The notes beneath the pieces were generated by a model that was given only the letters and a program-made list of their open reading frames with translations, searched no databases and was not told the origin of the DNA. 64,000 nucleotides of DNA, taken from assembly GCF_027627455.1 (NCBI RefSeq), contig NZ_CP115483.1, positions 2,294,001 through 2,358,000 of the forward strand, given 5' to 3'. A program made the translations under genes and the position numbers. The DNA comes from Sphingobacterium sp. SYP-B4668. Its GTDB lineage: Bacteria; Bacteroidota; Bacteroidia; Sphingobacteriales; Sphingobacteriaceae. How positions within the stretch are numbered: position 1 is the first letter of the stretch; the number at the start of each line of letters is the position of its first letter. Below, in pieces: positions 31,001 through 37,852 of this stretch.

Positions 31001-31066
31001 AATACCGCAGGGGATGCCTACCAAAATCAACGTGTGATTAACCTCGGTGTGTCAATAGGACTTTAA
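28019..31066 (+). CDS. SusC/RagA-family TonB-linked outer-membrane transporter (second copy)
   Basis: This is an approximately 1015-residue SusC importer. The ATG at 28019 is preferred over an upstream GTG because it starts a clean signal peptide (MKKAIYLLLFIFSIPLLSMAQG). The mature protein has a carboxypeptidase-regulatory-like domain, then the conserved SQDINEVVVVGFGTTKK segment (TonB box region), QVPTSSVQNALSGRLPG, and IESISILKDASTTAVFGIKGANGVLVV. The barrel contains DLNGDGIIDDYDRTAIG. It is the last gene of the operon, ends just before a terminator, and follows rather than precedes a SusD gene. With the first SusC it gives two complete importer sets for one locus, unless the distant first SusD is its partner. 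Confidence 0.94.
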   Translation: MKKAIYLLLFIFSIPLLSMAQGVVSGSVKNTSGPLAGVTILEKGVNNQTQTDQNGRFTLQLRGSKTIIFRSIGYTTQERQVIGGENLEITLQSNSQDINEVVVVGFGTTKKLTSTGAVSSIKGAEIRQVPTSSVQNALSGRLPGFVAVQRSGQPGRDASDFYIRGVSSLNPDGNQPLIIVDDIEYTYEQLSQINMNEIESISILKDASTTAVFGIKGANGVLVVKTRRGESGKPKINVRLESGMQSPVSKLDFLNAYESALLWNEAITNTVGDNTYQPFNSESLEHFRLRDDPYGHPDMNWYKEIFKPSSLQYNSNVDISGGSQSIKYFISGGAFSQDGNLYNFENEGDNVNNNYYYRRFNLRSNLDVQATKSLKLRMDFRANFNNINNPRAGNIVGEVFNFNKIRPWSAPFLNPNGSYAYANDTQELLPTINARLATSGYTLNRRNDINILFGGTQELDVLTKGLSLSTRIAYASIESNGREQGRDQIPVYRYFPETGNYQLKGGAPYVLENYTLRAYQGDYNSRVNVQANLNYTRAFGSHRVNTLFLYNRESYKTKGDKMTNWIPQNFQGFTFRTGYDYQEKYLVDVTLAYNGSDRFQASKRYGVFPAISAGYNLAKENFFKDRFDFVDLFKLRTSYGIVGSDKVAGDRYLYQQVYNEGGGYSFGETHQPSGTIFEGNLGNSNVTWEKQKSFDVGLDISLLNNKFSLVLDYFNNIRYDQLVTSQSLPILIGVGVSPTNIARVRNRGVEFELSYNDNVGDFNYNVKGVLTYFKNKILFQDEPMPAFPWLQVTGRQVNQPFGYVYDGFYTADNLELSPKPAGAYEVQPGDLRYKDLNGDGIIDDYDRTAIGKPNIPNTSFGLTLGGSYKGFSFSALLQGTTGYSFSVQGAGIEPFQSQFQPIHQERWTAGTAATAKFPRLTTNPTTINSPSSYMSDFWLIDATYLRLKSVELGYQLPERWLPFKMNNARLYLSAYNLFTWTNYSLYQQDPEVTSNTAGDAYQNQRVINLGVSIGL

Positions 31067-31089
31067 TCGTTAAGTTAGTTTGTAAGTTG

Positions 31090-31127
31090 AGCGCTTAAAA
31101 ACAGGATATCGTTTTTAGGCGCTTTTT
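31090..31127 (+). terminator. Terminator closing the PUL operon
   Basis: A 13-bp stem (AGCGCTTAAAAAC pairing with GTTTTTAGGCGCT, one G-U pair) with an 8-base loop is followed by a T run. It lies 24 bases after the stop codon of the last SusC gene. Confidence 0.8.
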
Positions 31128-31183
31128 ATGAATTTGACCCAGACAATCAAGCACATCTCAGTTAACGCGTTTCTGGAAATAGC

Positions 31184-31432
31184 TCAAATATTTCGTGTTT
31201 TCAACTCTTGTTTGATATCCTTTATTCTCTTTAGGCTTATAATAACAGTTGGGGATAATGCAAATGGTATAGCTACTAATGCGGAGAAGGCCTTTGTTAC
31301 GGATATATATGTTCCCACGGCTAGTAATACTATTAACAGTATAGTTAGCATTAGACTAATGGTTACCATCTTTTTTTTGTTGTCCAGTAACTCTTCATTA
31401 GTCATTTTGTCCACTGTCTTTTTATTGTTCAT
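31184..31432 (-). CDS. Small two-helix membrane protein
   Basis: This is an 82-residue protein starting MNNKKTVDKMTNEELL. The start was chosen at 31432 because the longer frame overlaps the neighbouring ATP-grasp gene with an unconvincing His-rich sequence. Two membrane helices are clear (MVTISLMLTILLIVLLAVG and FSALVAIPFALSPTVIISL), with a charged tail KRIKDIKQELKTRN. It resembles small Bacteroidetes proteins sometimes labelled redox-active disulfide protein 2, but it has no Cys, so that label would be misleading. It sits about 100 bases downstream of the YgiC-like gene, on the same strand. Function unknown. Confidence 0.65.
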   Translation of the reverse strand: MNNKKTVDKMTNEELLDNKKKMVTISLMLTILLIVLLAVGTYISVTKAFSALVAIPFALSPTVIISLKRIKDIKQELKTRNI

Positions 31433-31533
31433 TTTTATTTTTTGAGGTTGGTGTCGTTTGATGAATATATAATATACACACGACAAGCAAAAATGTTTAA
31501 AAAGATGATTGCCAAATAATCCTCTAACTATTT

Positions 31534-32676
31534 CTAATGTCTGATTATGTGGGGGATAAATCGACTTTTGTCTGTGGTGATGGGCATGTCGGATTCTCGA
31601 AATGATATACCGCAAGACTCTTGACCAATCACCCAGCTACCTATAATAGAAAAACCAGTTTCTTCACGATGTAAGTTGGCAAGCTCTTGATAGATATGAC
31701 CTTCGTATCCATATTCACCTTCGGTCGCATAGATCATCCGTTTGTCGTAATACATCTGCACATTTGCTCCTTCACGTGAAAGAAGGGGTTTTTTGACAAA
31801 ATGCTGCAAATGATTAGGTTCGGTATAATAAGCAGCAAGCAAATGGGGATGATTTGGAAATAATTGCCATAGGATGGGTAGGATTGCTTTATTGGATAAT
31901 AGCATTTTCCAAGAGGGCTCGATCCATTGGGCACGATGGATGTCGTTCACAATATGGTAGGCAAAGTCTTCCCGTACCATCCATTCCCAAGGATATAATT
32001 TGAATATTGATTGGATAGGCTCGCCTTCGAGATCGACAAAATGACTTCCCGTCCAGCCCATATCATCGATATAGATTAACTTGGTCTCTATATTGGCTTG
32101 AAGGGCAGTATCCCTCAGGTACTCAACATTGGTCAAATCTTCCAATGACTCTTTAACACATGCAAAATGCAAAATATTTCCCTTCAGATAAGGTTTCAAT
32201 TGGGTCCAGCTATCAATCAATTGCTCGTGAATGCTGTTGAATTGATCTGTCAACTCTGGGAAATAATGTTTTTTCCAATACCACTGTACAATGCCTGTTT
32301 CGAAAAGAGAGGTGGGGGTGTCGGCATTGAATTCCAACATTTTCAATTGTCGGTCTATGGCGCTGTAAGCAAAATCAAAACGTCCATAAATGGAGGGTTC
32401 ATCCTGCTCCCAAGCACGCTCAATATGAGAAATCATAAACGCAGGGATGCGAAAATGATGATACAGTTTATTCTTTATGATATATTCTACAGCGTCCAGA
32501 CACATGCTCCAAAGTTCATTGGTTGCTTTGTATATAAAATCTGCCTCTTGACTACTTATCTCGTAGTAATAATCATCAATCCAATAAGGGATGTTATCCA
32601 ATGTATGATAGCCGTAACCGATATTTGCTAATCGGGATTCCCAATGGGGGTCAATACGTAATTTCTTGATTTGCAT
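31534..32676 (-). CDS. YgiC-like ATP-grasp ligase (glutathionylspermidine synthase family)
   Basis: This is a 380-residue cytoplasmic protein of the glutathionylspermidine synthase C-terminal family (YgiC/YjfC type). Characteristic stretches are ERAWEQDEPSIYGRFDFAY, KMLEFNADTPTSLFE (ATP-grasp Glu/Asn), IFKLYPWEWM, EPSWKMLLSNKAILPILW, KKPLLSREGANV, and the ending SWVIGQESCGISFRESD. These enzymes form an amide bond to an amine or peptide using ATP; the true substrate of stand-alone YgiC is unknown. Its ATG abuts the stop of the YgiB-like lipoprotein gene, an arrangement also seen as ygiB-ygiC in E. coli. The N-terminal amidase of bifunctional Gss is absent, as normal for this group. Confidence 0.88.
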   Translation of the reverse strand: MQIKKLRIDPHWESRLANIGYGYHTLDNIPYWIDDYYYEISSQEADFIYKATNELWSMCLDAVEYIIKNKLYHHFRIPAFMISHIERAWEQDEPSIYGRFDFAYSAIDRQLKMLEFNADTPTSLFETGIVQWYWKKHYFPELTDQFNSIHEQLIDSWTQLKPYLKGNILHFACVKESLEDLTNVEYLRDTALQANIETKLIYIDDMGWTGSHFVDLEGEPIQSIFKLYPWEWMVREDFAYHIVNDIHRAQWIEPSWKMLLSNKAILPILWQLFPNHPHLLAAYYTEPNHLQHFVKKPLLSREGANVQMYYDKRMIYATEGEYGYEGHIYQELANLHREETGFSIIGSWVIGQESCGISFRESDMPITTDKSRFIPHIIRH

Positions 32677-33041
32677 TAGGAACCTACCGATGATCGAGAT
32701 GAGGAAACTGCACTCTTACCAAAACCGCCACGTTGCGCCTTGAATGCAGCAGCTTTTGCAGCATTAGTACCTGCCACAGATTGGGGATGCAAGCTATTAT
32801 TGGCGTATCCCATCATGCCGCCCATATGCCTGAAGGCCATGAACCAAAGGAGGGAAGATCCCATCCCGCCGCCAGTCTGTCCTTGGGAATAGTTGTTTGT
32901 TACTTCAGTATATTGGGCTGTAGAATCAGCGCGCATATATACACGCTGTTTATCTTCTGAGTTTTGACGAGGTTGAGCACAAGACGCCAATACGGAGGTA
33001 ATCAGCACCAATTGTATGTTTTTTGCAGATGATTTTCTCAT
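32676..33041 (-). CDS. YgiB-like (DUF1190-type) lipoprotein
   Basis: This is an approximately 121-residue lipoprotein, start at 33041 (MRKSSAKNIQLVLITSVLASC). After the lipobox Cys it has a low-complexity Gly/Met/Ser-rich body (GGGMGSSLLWFMAFRHMGGM) and ends RGGFGKSAVSSSRSSVGS. That tail closely resembles the C-terminus of E. coli YgiB, which carries RGGFGESV and a Ser-rich end. Its ATG overlaps the stop of the upstream lipoprotein gene by one base (TAATG), and its stop abuts the YgiC-like ATG. The conserved pairing suggests the lipoprotein or its Ser/Gly tail is a substrate or partner of the ligase; that part is inference. Confidence 0.7.
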   Translation of the reverse strand: MRKSSAKNIQLVLITSVLASCAQPRQNSEDKQRVYMRADSTAQYTEVTNNYSQGQTGGGMGSSLLWFMAFRHMGGMMGYANNSLHPQSVAGTNAAKAAAFKAQRGGFGKSAVSSSRSSVGS

Positions 33042-33343
33042 TATTGTACAGTTACATAGATTGGAACTTTGCTTAGGGTTTGGGTAGAATCTACCTGATT
33101 CCACGTATTAGGTGTCCTAGCAGTCACAAGGGTATCACTTTTAAAGGCAATCTGCTCCCCATTATACCAGATGTGTTGTGTAGTAATGTGAAGGACTGAA
33201 TCCCCCTCTGTAAGCGTCTTTAATGTTACTTCACGAGCTGATTTTTTATCCAATTGCTCTAAAGATTGCTCTCGATTGTTGCAAGAGAGTAGTGACAATA
33301 TGGAAATTGCTCCGCATATATAGTTTATTGTGTTCATATCCAA
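33041..33343 (-). CDS. Small lipoprotein upstream of the ygiB-like gene
   Basis: This is a 100-residue lipoprotein (the second Met, 33337, is an equally good start) with the signal INYICGAISILSLLSC. The mature part is polar, with repeated Thr-rich strands (VLHITTQHIWYNGEQIAF). It has no family I recognise. It is the first gene of a three-gene, translationally coupled set with the YgiB-like and YgiC-like genes (stop/start overlap TAATG), so it probably works with them in the cell envelope. Confidence 0.65.
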   Translation of the reverse strand: MDMNTINYICGAISILSLLSCNNREQSLEQLDKKSAREVTLKTLTEGDSVLHITTQHIWYNGEQIAFKSDTLVTARTPNTWNQVDSTQTLSKVPIYVTVQ

Positions 33344-33460
33344 TACAAATATGCCATTATTCCTTGTATTTTGAAAATGATTAGGATATGATTCGTGGCA
33401 ATTTGGAGCGAGATTGTCAATGCTATGAAACGGTAGTTAGGATTGAAACCTTTGTCTATA

Positions 33461-33943
33461 TCATTTTTTTATAATACAAGCGAGTAGGACTAAAGTGATC
33501 GTGCCAATGGAGGCTAACGTTCGTATATTATTCCAATAATTCCATCGGGCTTCAAAGACGGCTCTCATTTCTCTTATTTGAAGAGGAGTTGAGGCTTCAA
33601 TTTGGAAATTCTCTAGTTGATTGTTGAGCGGCACATTAACGGCTACAGTGACGCCGAAAACACCTATAATGTAAAGTACACTGGCAAAAAGTAAAAATAG
33701 GAATGATGGGGACTCAATATGTTGTACAGCAGCCAGTGGAAGTAGAACGATAGTTCCTAAGAAGCAAATAAAGAATAATGAATTCTGGACTTCCTTATTG
33801 ATACTTTGCATTGCCTTTAGAAAAACCGAATCGGATAATTTTCCAAGGCCTATACTAACGGAAATGGAATAAGAGTAGAAGAAGCCAGCCATTAGTGCCG
33901 TTGTGATAGCGGTTAGCAATAGGGTGATATTTACGAACGTCAT
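33461..33943 (-). CDS. DUF1772/anthrone-oxygenase-like membrane protein
   Basis: This is a 160-residue protein with four membrane helices: residues 5-25, about 55-75, about 80-100 and the C-terminal SIGTITLVLLACIIKK. The family pattern is seen in AGFFYSYSISV near the start, the mid-helix VAVNVPLNNQLENF and the late FEARWNYWNNIRTLAS. DUF1772 proteins are widespread; a few fungal relatives are anthrone oxygenases, but bacterial members have no agreed function. It is a single gene, divergent from the sensor kinase at 34116. Confidence 0.8.
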   Translation of the reverse strand: MTFVNITLLLTAITTALMAGFFYSYSISVSIGLGKLSDSVFLKAMQSINKEVQNSLFFICFLGTIVLLPLAAVQHIESPSFLFLLFASVLYIIGVFGVTVAVNVPLNNQLENFQIEASTPLQIREMRAVFEARWNYWNNIRTLASIGTITLVLLACIIKK

Positions 33944-33971
33944 GACTTAGGATTTTAGATTTGTTGGACTA

Positions 33972-33979
33972 CAAATATA
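33972..33979 (-). promoter_or_regulatory. Candidate -7 element for the DUF1772 gene
   Basis: The minus strand reads TATATTTG, matching TAnnTTTG, 28 bases upstream of the ATG at 33943. No convincing -33 element is seen. Confidence 0.35.
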
Positions 33980-34115
33980 GGAAGTGTGTTGGCATTTATT
34001 AAAGGGATTATTATTCATTATCTTAAAAATTATAGAGTAGTTTCTCAAAAAACTATATATTAAGGGCTGTAAGTCTGCTAATATTTCTTACTTTTAGTCC
34101 CACATCTGCCAGTTA

Positions 34116-37109
34116 ATGAGAAGAATACTGTTTGTTATGAGCTTGCTTTGTTTGGGATGGAATGCCGCTTCGCAGGAAAGTGGGTTTGTATTTCGAGATT
34201 TCAAGTTACCTCAAAGTTTTAGGAATAAAATTGTCACCAATGTCGAGAAGGACAAGGCAGGTCTGCTTTGGTTAGCCACTAACAGCGGTCTATACCGTTA
34301 CGATGGAAACGAAGCCATCTTTTTTGATGGTAAAAGTCAACCAGCACTCAACAACAGCAAAATCACATCCATCTTCTCGGATACAAAGAACAACATGTGG
34401 CTGGGGACGGAGAGTGGACTCATACGATTCGACCTCCATAAGTGGATGACCACAGAGGTAAAGACGGCTTATTCCAAAGAAGCTCCGTCTAGGCAACCTC
34501 ATTTTGAAAGTATCGGAGAGGGAAGGAACGGAACTATTTATGCAGGGACATTGGATGGTAGACTTTTTCGTGTGGAGAAAGATAGTCTGCAGGTACTCTT
34601 AGATATCAATCACGAATTTCCCAATCAATACAATTTGCCTTCTGTCGCTGCAGTGTCCGAACCTTATCCCAATGAATTGTGGTTGCGGACTGAAATGGGA
34701 AAGATGATCCGTATTCGTATAAGGGGAGGGCAATATATGCCGCCTGAATATTTTGGATTGCCCGAATTCCATCGTGCTAATATTCGTGAAGTATACTTTC
34801 ATCGTTCGGGGAAATGTATTTTGAATATTACAGGACATGGTATTTATATATTCGACACGCGTAAAGGTAGTTTCCATAAAATTCCGGAATTGGCTAACAA
34901 TGGTGTTGGGCAACGGGGAATCGTATTCTTAGCACCCTATATGGAAAATGAAATACTAATCTTTACCAATCAGCCTGATATAGGGAAGGAGCAGTTATTT
35001 GTTTATAACTTTCAAACGAATAGTACCCGTCATCAGTTGGTGACCTATCCGGAATATTTGCGAAGCAATCACATCGAATGGTTTAAAAATCCGGGGAATA
35101 CGCTTTTTATGTCGCTTAATAACAGGATACTTGAACTTGCTCCGGCTAAAAATATGTTCAAATCTATCCTGACTGATGCTGTAGCTATTAATAGTATTCG
35201 TAGTATCTACAAGCATAAAACCGGTACACTGTACGTTGGCTCGTATAAAGATCGTTTCATTAGTATCGACGAAAGTACAGGTAAGAAAGAGTCTATTTCC
35301 AATCACTTTGTTTATAAGATATTGCCTTGGGGACCTGACAGTCTCCTTCTAGGTACAGAAGGGGATGGGATGCTATGGTATGATATTAGAAGCAAGAAAA
35401 TTTCACCGATTAGACTTGATTCGGATAACGTGAATAATCGTGAGCCAGGTAGTTATATTACCGCTTTGGTAAGAAAGAGTGAAACAGAGGTGTGGGTCGG
35501 GACATATAGTGGTCTATTTTTGGTTGACTTGAAAAAAAAGACGCATCAACCAATCGAACAAAATGTATTAGGACAGCTCAAGATAACGAGCTTGGCACAC
35601 AATGAAGATCAACTATGGATTGGCACTCCACTTGGATTGACTGTGTGGAACAGTGGGCAGAATAAGATAGTCATAAATAAAGAGAAAAATCCGGTTTATT
35701 GCGTTATACCGGTGGGCGATACATTTTGGATAGGTACCCATGGAGCTGGGATCAGAATATTGAATAAAAACGGTCAAGTACTCCAAACCTTAGACAATGC
35801 GAATGGGCTGGCCGATGACATTGTCTATAGTATACTGACCAGTGATAAGAAGGCAGTGGCAGCTACGCACAATGGGCTTAGTGTTATTGATCGGAAGACC
35901 CTGCAAATCCATAATTATTCGCGCTTGGATCAATTGCCTGCAGACGAATTTAACCAAGCCGCTGCATTTCATGAAGGAGATAGTTTTTATTTAGGTACGA
36001 TCAATGGAATTTTAAAGTTTAGGACGAATGACACCATCTTGCCCCTTTCCACTTCTGCCTCTACGAACATAGCCCTACACATCACGAGTTTAACTACAGA
36101 ACACGCTAATCATGGATTGCATCGAAATTATTCATTTCCATATCAAGCGAATCGAAGCTTAACGATTGAGGGAGGGACGCGATATTTTACCATTGGATTT
36201 GGAGTTGTAAGTGGGGCTACTGGTGAACTGAAATATTTTTATAAACTGGATAGTGCATTGGAGTGGGTTCCGCTGGGGAGTAGGCAGGAGATTACATTTG
36301 TAGAAATGCCTCCGGGAGAGTATAATTTACATCTTACGGCTCAATTGCCAGATGGTACTTGGACAGATACGAAGCTAACGGTTCCTCTTTTGGTCGTCCC
36401 GTTGTTCCATCAGACTGTTTGGTTTAAAGGATTGATGGTGTTGATGTTCTTATTCCTAATTTGGTGTGTTTTTAGGTATCGAGAATATATTATTCGGAAG
36501 GAAAAGAATCTGCGGGTCAGTATTGCCAGTGATTTACACGACGAAGTAGGAAGCTCGCTTACACGTATTTATTACCAAGCGGACAGCTTAAGTGCAAAGG
36601 CTATCCCATTATCAAATGGAAGCAAACAGCTTGAACAGATTGCTGAAACGAGCAGGGATGCACTATTGACGATGAGTGACATGGTTTGGTCTATTGACGC
36701 TCGCTTTGATACCGTCAAAGATTTGATTGACAGGATGAAGGACTATGTGTATAAATTACGAGAAGAATTGAATATTGCCTATCACTTTGAAGTGAAAGGT
36801 GAGTATACTTTGCTAACTGCATCTCAGATTGTACGGCAGAATCTTTTTCTTATTTTCAAAGAGGCCCTTACCAATGCAACTAAATATGGAGATGGAAAAG
36901 CAATAAGTATAGAAATTCAATTTGATGGAAATCCTTACCTTAAAATCCGTAATAGTTATGTGAACGGTCTACAACAAGTCGCCAAAAGACAAGGTGGACG
37001 AGGTCTTCATAATATGGAAACGCGTGCGATCAAGATGGGAGGAAGGCTCTGCATTGAGGAGGGAAATGGTATATTTTTATTAACAGTGGAGATTGCTCAA
37101 CTTCGTTAA
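34116..37109 (+). CDS. Two-component sensor histidine kinase with periplasmic propeller (reg_prop/Y_Y_Y, HisKA_3)
   Basis: This is a 997-residue membrane sensor. A signal peptide (MRRILFVMSLLCLGWNAAS) leads into a large periplasmic region made of two-component-regulator propeller blades, recognisable as repeats such as GLLWLATNSGLYRYDG, NMWLGTESGLIRFD and TEVWVGTYSGLFLVD. A Y_Y_Y domain follows at about 680-760, then one membrane helix at about 769-790. The kinase part has the phospho-acceptor His at about 808 in DLHDEVGSSLTRI (HisKA_3 type), the N box KEALTNATKYG and the G box GGRGLHNME. It is a classical kinase, not a hybrid. Its partner is the LuxR-type regulator 58 bases downstream. Because the adhesin gene follows directly, the pair probably controls adhesin expression. 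Confidence 0.92.
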   Translation: MRRILFVMSLLCLGWNAASQESGFVFRDFKLPQSFRNKIVTNVEKDKAGLLWLATNSGLYRYDGNEAIFFDGKSQPALNNSKITSIFSDTKNNMWLGTESGLIRFDLHKWMTTEVKTAYSKEAPSRQPHFESIGEGRNGTIYAGTLDGRLFRVEKDSLQVLLDINHEFPNQYNLPSVAAVSEPYPNELWLRTEMGKMIRIRIRGGQYMPPEYFGLPEFHRANIREVYFHRSGKCILNITGHGIYIFDTRKGSFHKIPELANNGVGQRGIVFLAPYMENEILIFTNQPDIGKEQLFVYNFQTNSTRHQLVTYPEYLRSNHIEWFKNPGNTLFMSLNNRILELAPAKNMFKSILTDAVAINSIRSIYKHKTGTLYVGSYKDRFISIDESTGKKESISNHFVYKILPWGPDSLLLGTEGDGMLWYDIRSKKISPIRLDSDNVNNREPGSYITALVRKSETEVWVGTYSGLFLVDLKKKTHQPIEQNVLGQLKITSLAHNEDQLWIGTPLGLTVWNSGQNKIVINKEKNPVYCVIPVGDTFWIGTHGAGIRILNKNGQVLQTLDNANGLADDIVYSILTSDKKAVAATHNGLSVIDRKTLQIHNYSRLDQLPADEFNQAAAFHEGDSFYLGTINGILKFRTNDTILPLSTSASTNIALHITSLTTEHANHGLHRNYSFPYQANRSLTIEGGTRYFTIGFGVVSGATGELKYFYKLDSALEWVPLGSRQEITFVEMPPGEYNLHLTAQLPDGTWTDTKLTVPLLVVPLFHQTVWFKGLMVLMFLFLIWCVFRYREYIIRKEKNLRVSIASDLHDEVGSSLTRIYYQADSLSAKAIPLSNGSKQLEQIAETSRDALLTMSDMVWSIDARFDTVKDLIDRMKDYVYKLREELNIAYHFEVKGEYTLLTASQIVRQNLFLIFKEALTNATKYGDGKAISIEIQFDGNPYLKIRNSYVNGLQQVAKRQGGRGLHNMETRAIKMGGRLCIEEGNGIFLLTVEIAQLR

Positions 37110-37167
37110 TTTGGCACTCCCCAAAAGAGGGATGTAAATCTTGCCGTGCTTTTTTTACTTTTACAGT

Positions 37168-37788
37168 ATGGTACGTATAGGGATAATAGAGGATGACGAT
37201 CAAATTCGGGAAATGCTCGCTAACTACTTTAGTGAACAAACTGGTTTCAATTGTCTTCTGTCGGCACATTCAGTGGCATCATTCTTTGAACAGTGGAAAT
37301 CGGATATTTACCTTGATGTGATATTGTCTGATATTGGTCTGCCTGGTGAGTCGGGTATTAAAGGTTTGGCCCGTATCAAACGTCAAGCTCCAAAATGTCA
37401 AGTTATCATGTTAACGGTATATGATGATGCCCAACGTGTATTCCAAGCACTATGTAATGGTGCTTCGGGATATCTTTTGAAACAAACACCTCTTCAGAAG
37501 TTGAAGGAGGCGGTGCTCTCTGTTTACGAAGGGGGGGCTCCCATGTCGCCCAGTATAGCGCGAATGGTTGTTGAATACTTCAATCCGAAAAATGCCACCG
37601 ATTTAGAAGAAAAACTAACACCTCGCGAAGCCCAAATTGTAACGGCAATCGAAGCTGGATGTACCAATAAGGAAGTGGCCATACGACTCGATATTTCGTT
37701 GGAAACGGTCAAATATCATATTAAACATATCTATCAGAAATTGGAAGTCAACAATCGACATGCGTTGATTACACGGAAATATAAATAG
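37168..37788 (+). CDS. LuxR/NarL-family response regulator
   Basis: This is a 206-residue regulator, start at the ATG at 37168 (MVRIGIIEDDDQIREML), since the frame before it opens with a TTG and unrelated sequence. The receiver domain has the acidic triad EDDD at 8-11, phospho-acceptor Asp 55 in ILSDIGLPG, and the conserved Lys in LLKQTPLQ. The C-terminal DNA-binding domain shows LTPREAQIVTAIEAGCTNKEVA and ISLETVKYHIKHIYQKL, standard for the LuxR type. It follows the sensor kinase and precedes the T9SS adhesin gene by 61 bases, in which lies a perfect inverted repeat that could be its operator. Confidence 0.93.
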   Translation: MVRIGIIEDDDQIREMLANYFSEQTGFNCLLSAHSVASFFEQWKSDIYLDVILSDIGLPGESGIKGLARIKRQAPKCQVIMLTVYDDAQRVFQALCNGASGYLLKQTPLQKLKEAVLSVYEGGAPMSPSIARMVVEYFNPKNATDLEEKLTPREAQIVTAIEAGCTNKEVAIRLDISLETVKYHIKHIYQKLEVNNRHALITRKYK

Positions 37789-37814
37789 ACACTCCTCCCC
37801 CTAAATGGGGATAC

Positions 37815-37852
37815 CATAGTACTATAAATTATGCTCAATTTGTAGTACTATG
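37815..37852 (+). promoter_or_regulatory. Perfect inverted repeat covering the adhesin start codon
   Basis: Arms CATAGTACTA (37815-37824) and TAGTACTATG (37843-37852) are perfect complements with an 18-base AT-rich loop. The right arm ends with the ATG of the adhesin gene. As RNA, the 10-bp stem would bury the start codon. As DNA, each arm contains the palindrome TAGTACTA, which could bind the upstream LuxR-type regulator. Which of these applies is inference. Confidence 0.5.

Noticed and set aside
31128..31445. Hydrophobic 105-codon plus-strand frame after the PUL terminator
   Set aside because: It is antisense to the 82-residue membrane protein at 31184-31432, whose sequence and start are better supported.
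37796..37810. CCCC/GGGG hairpin after the response regulator as a terminator
   Set aside because: A 4-bp stem without a T run is too weak to call.
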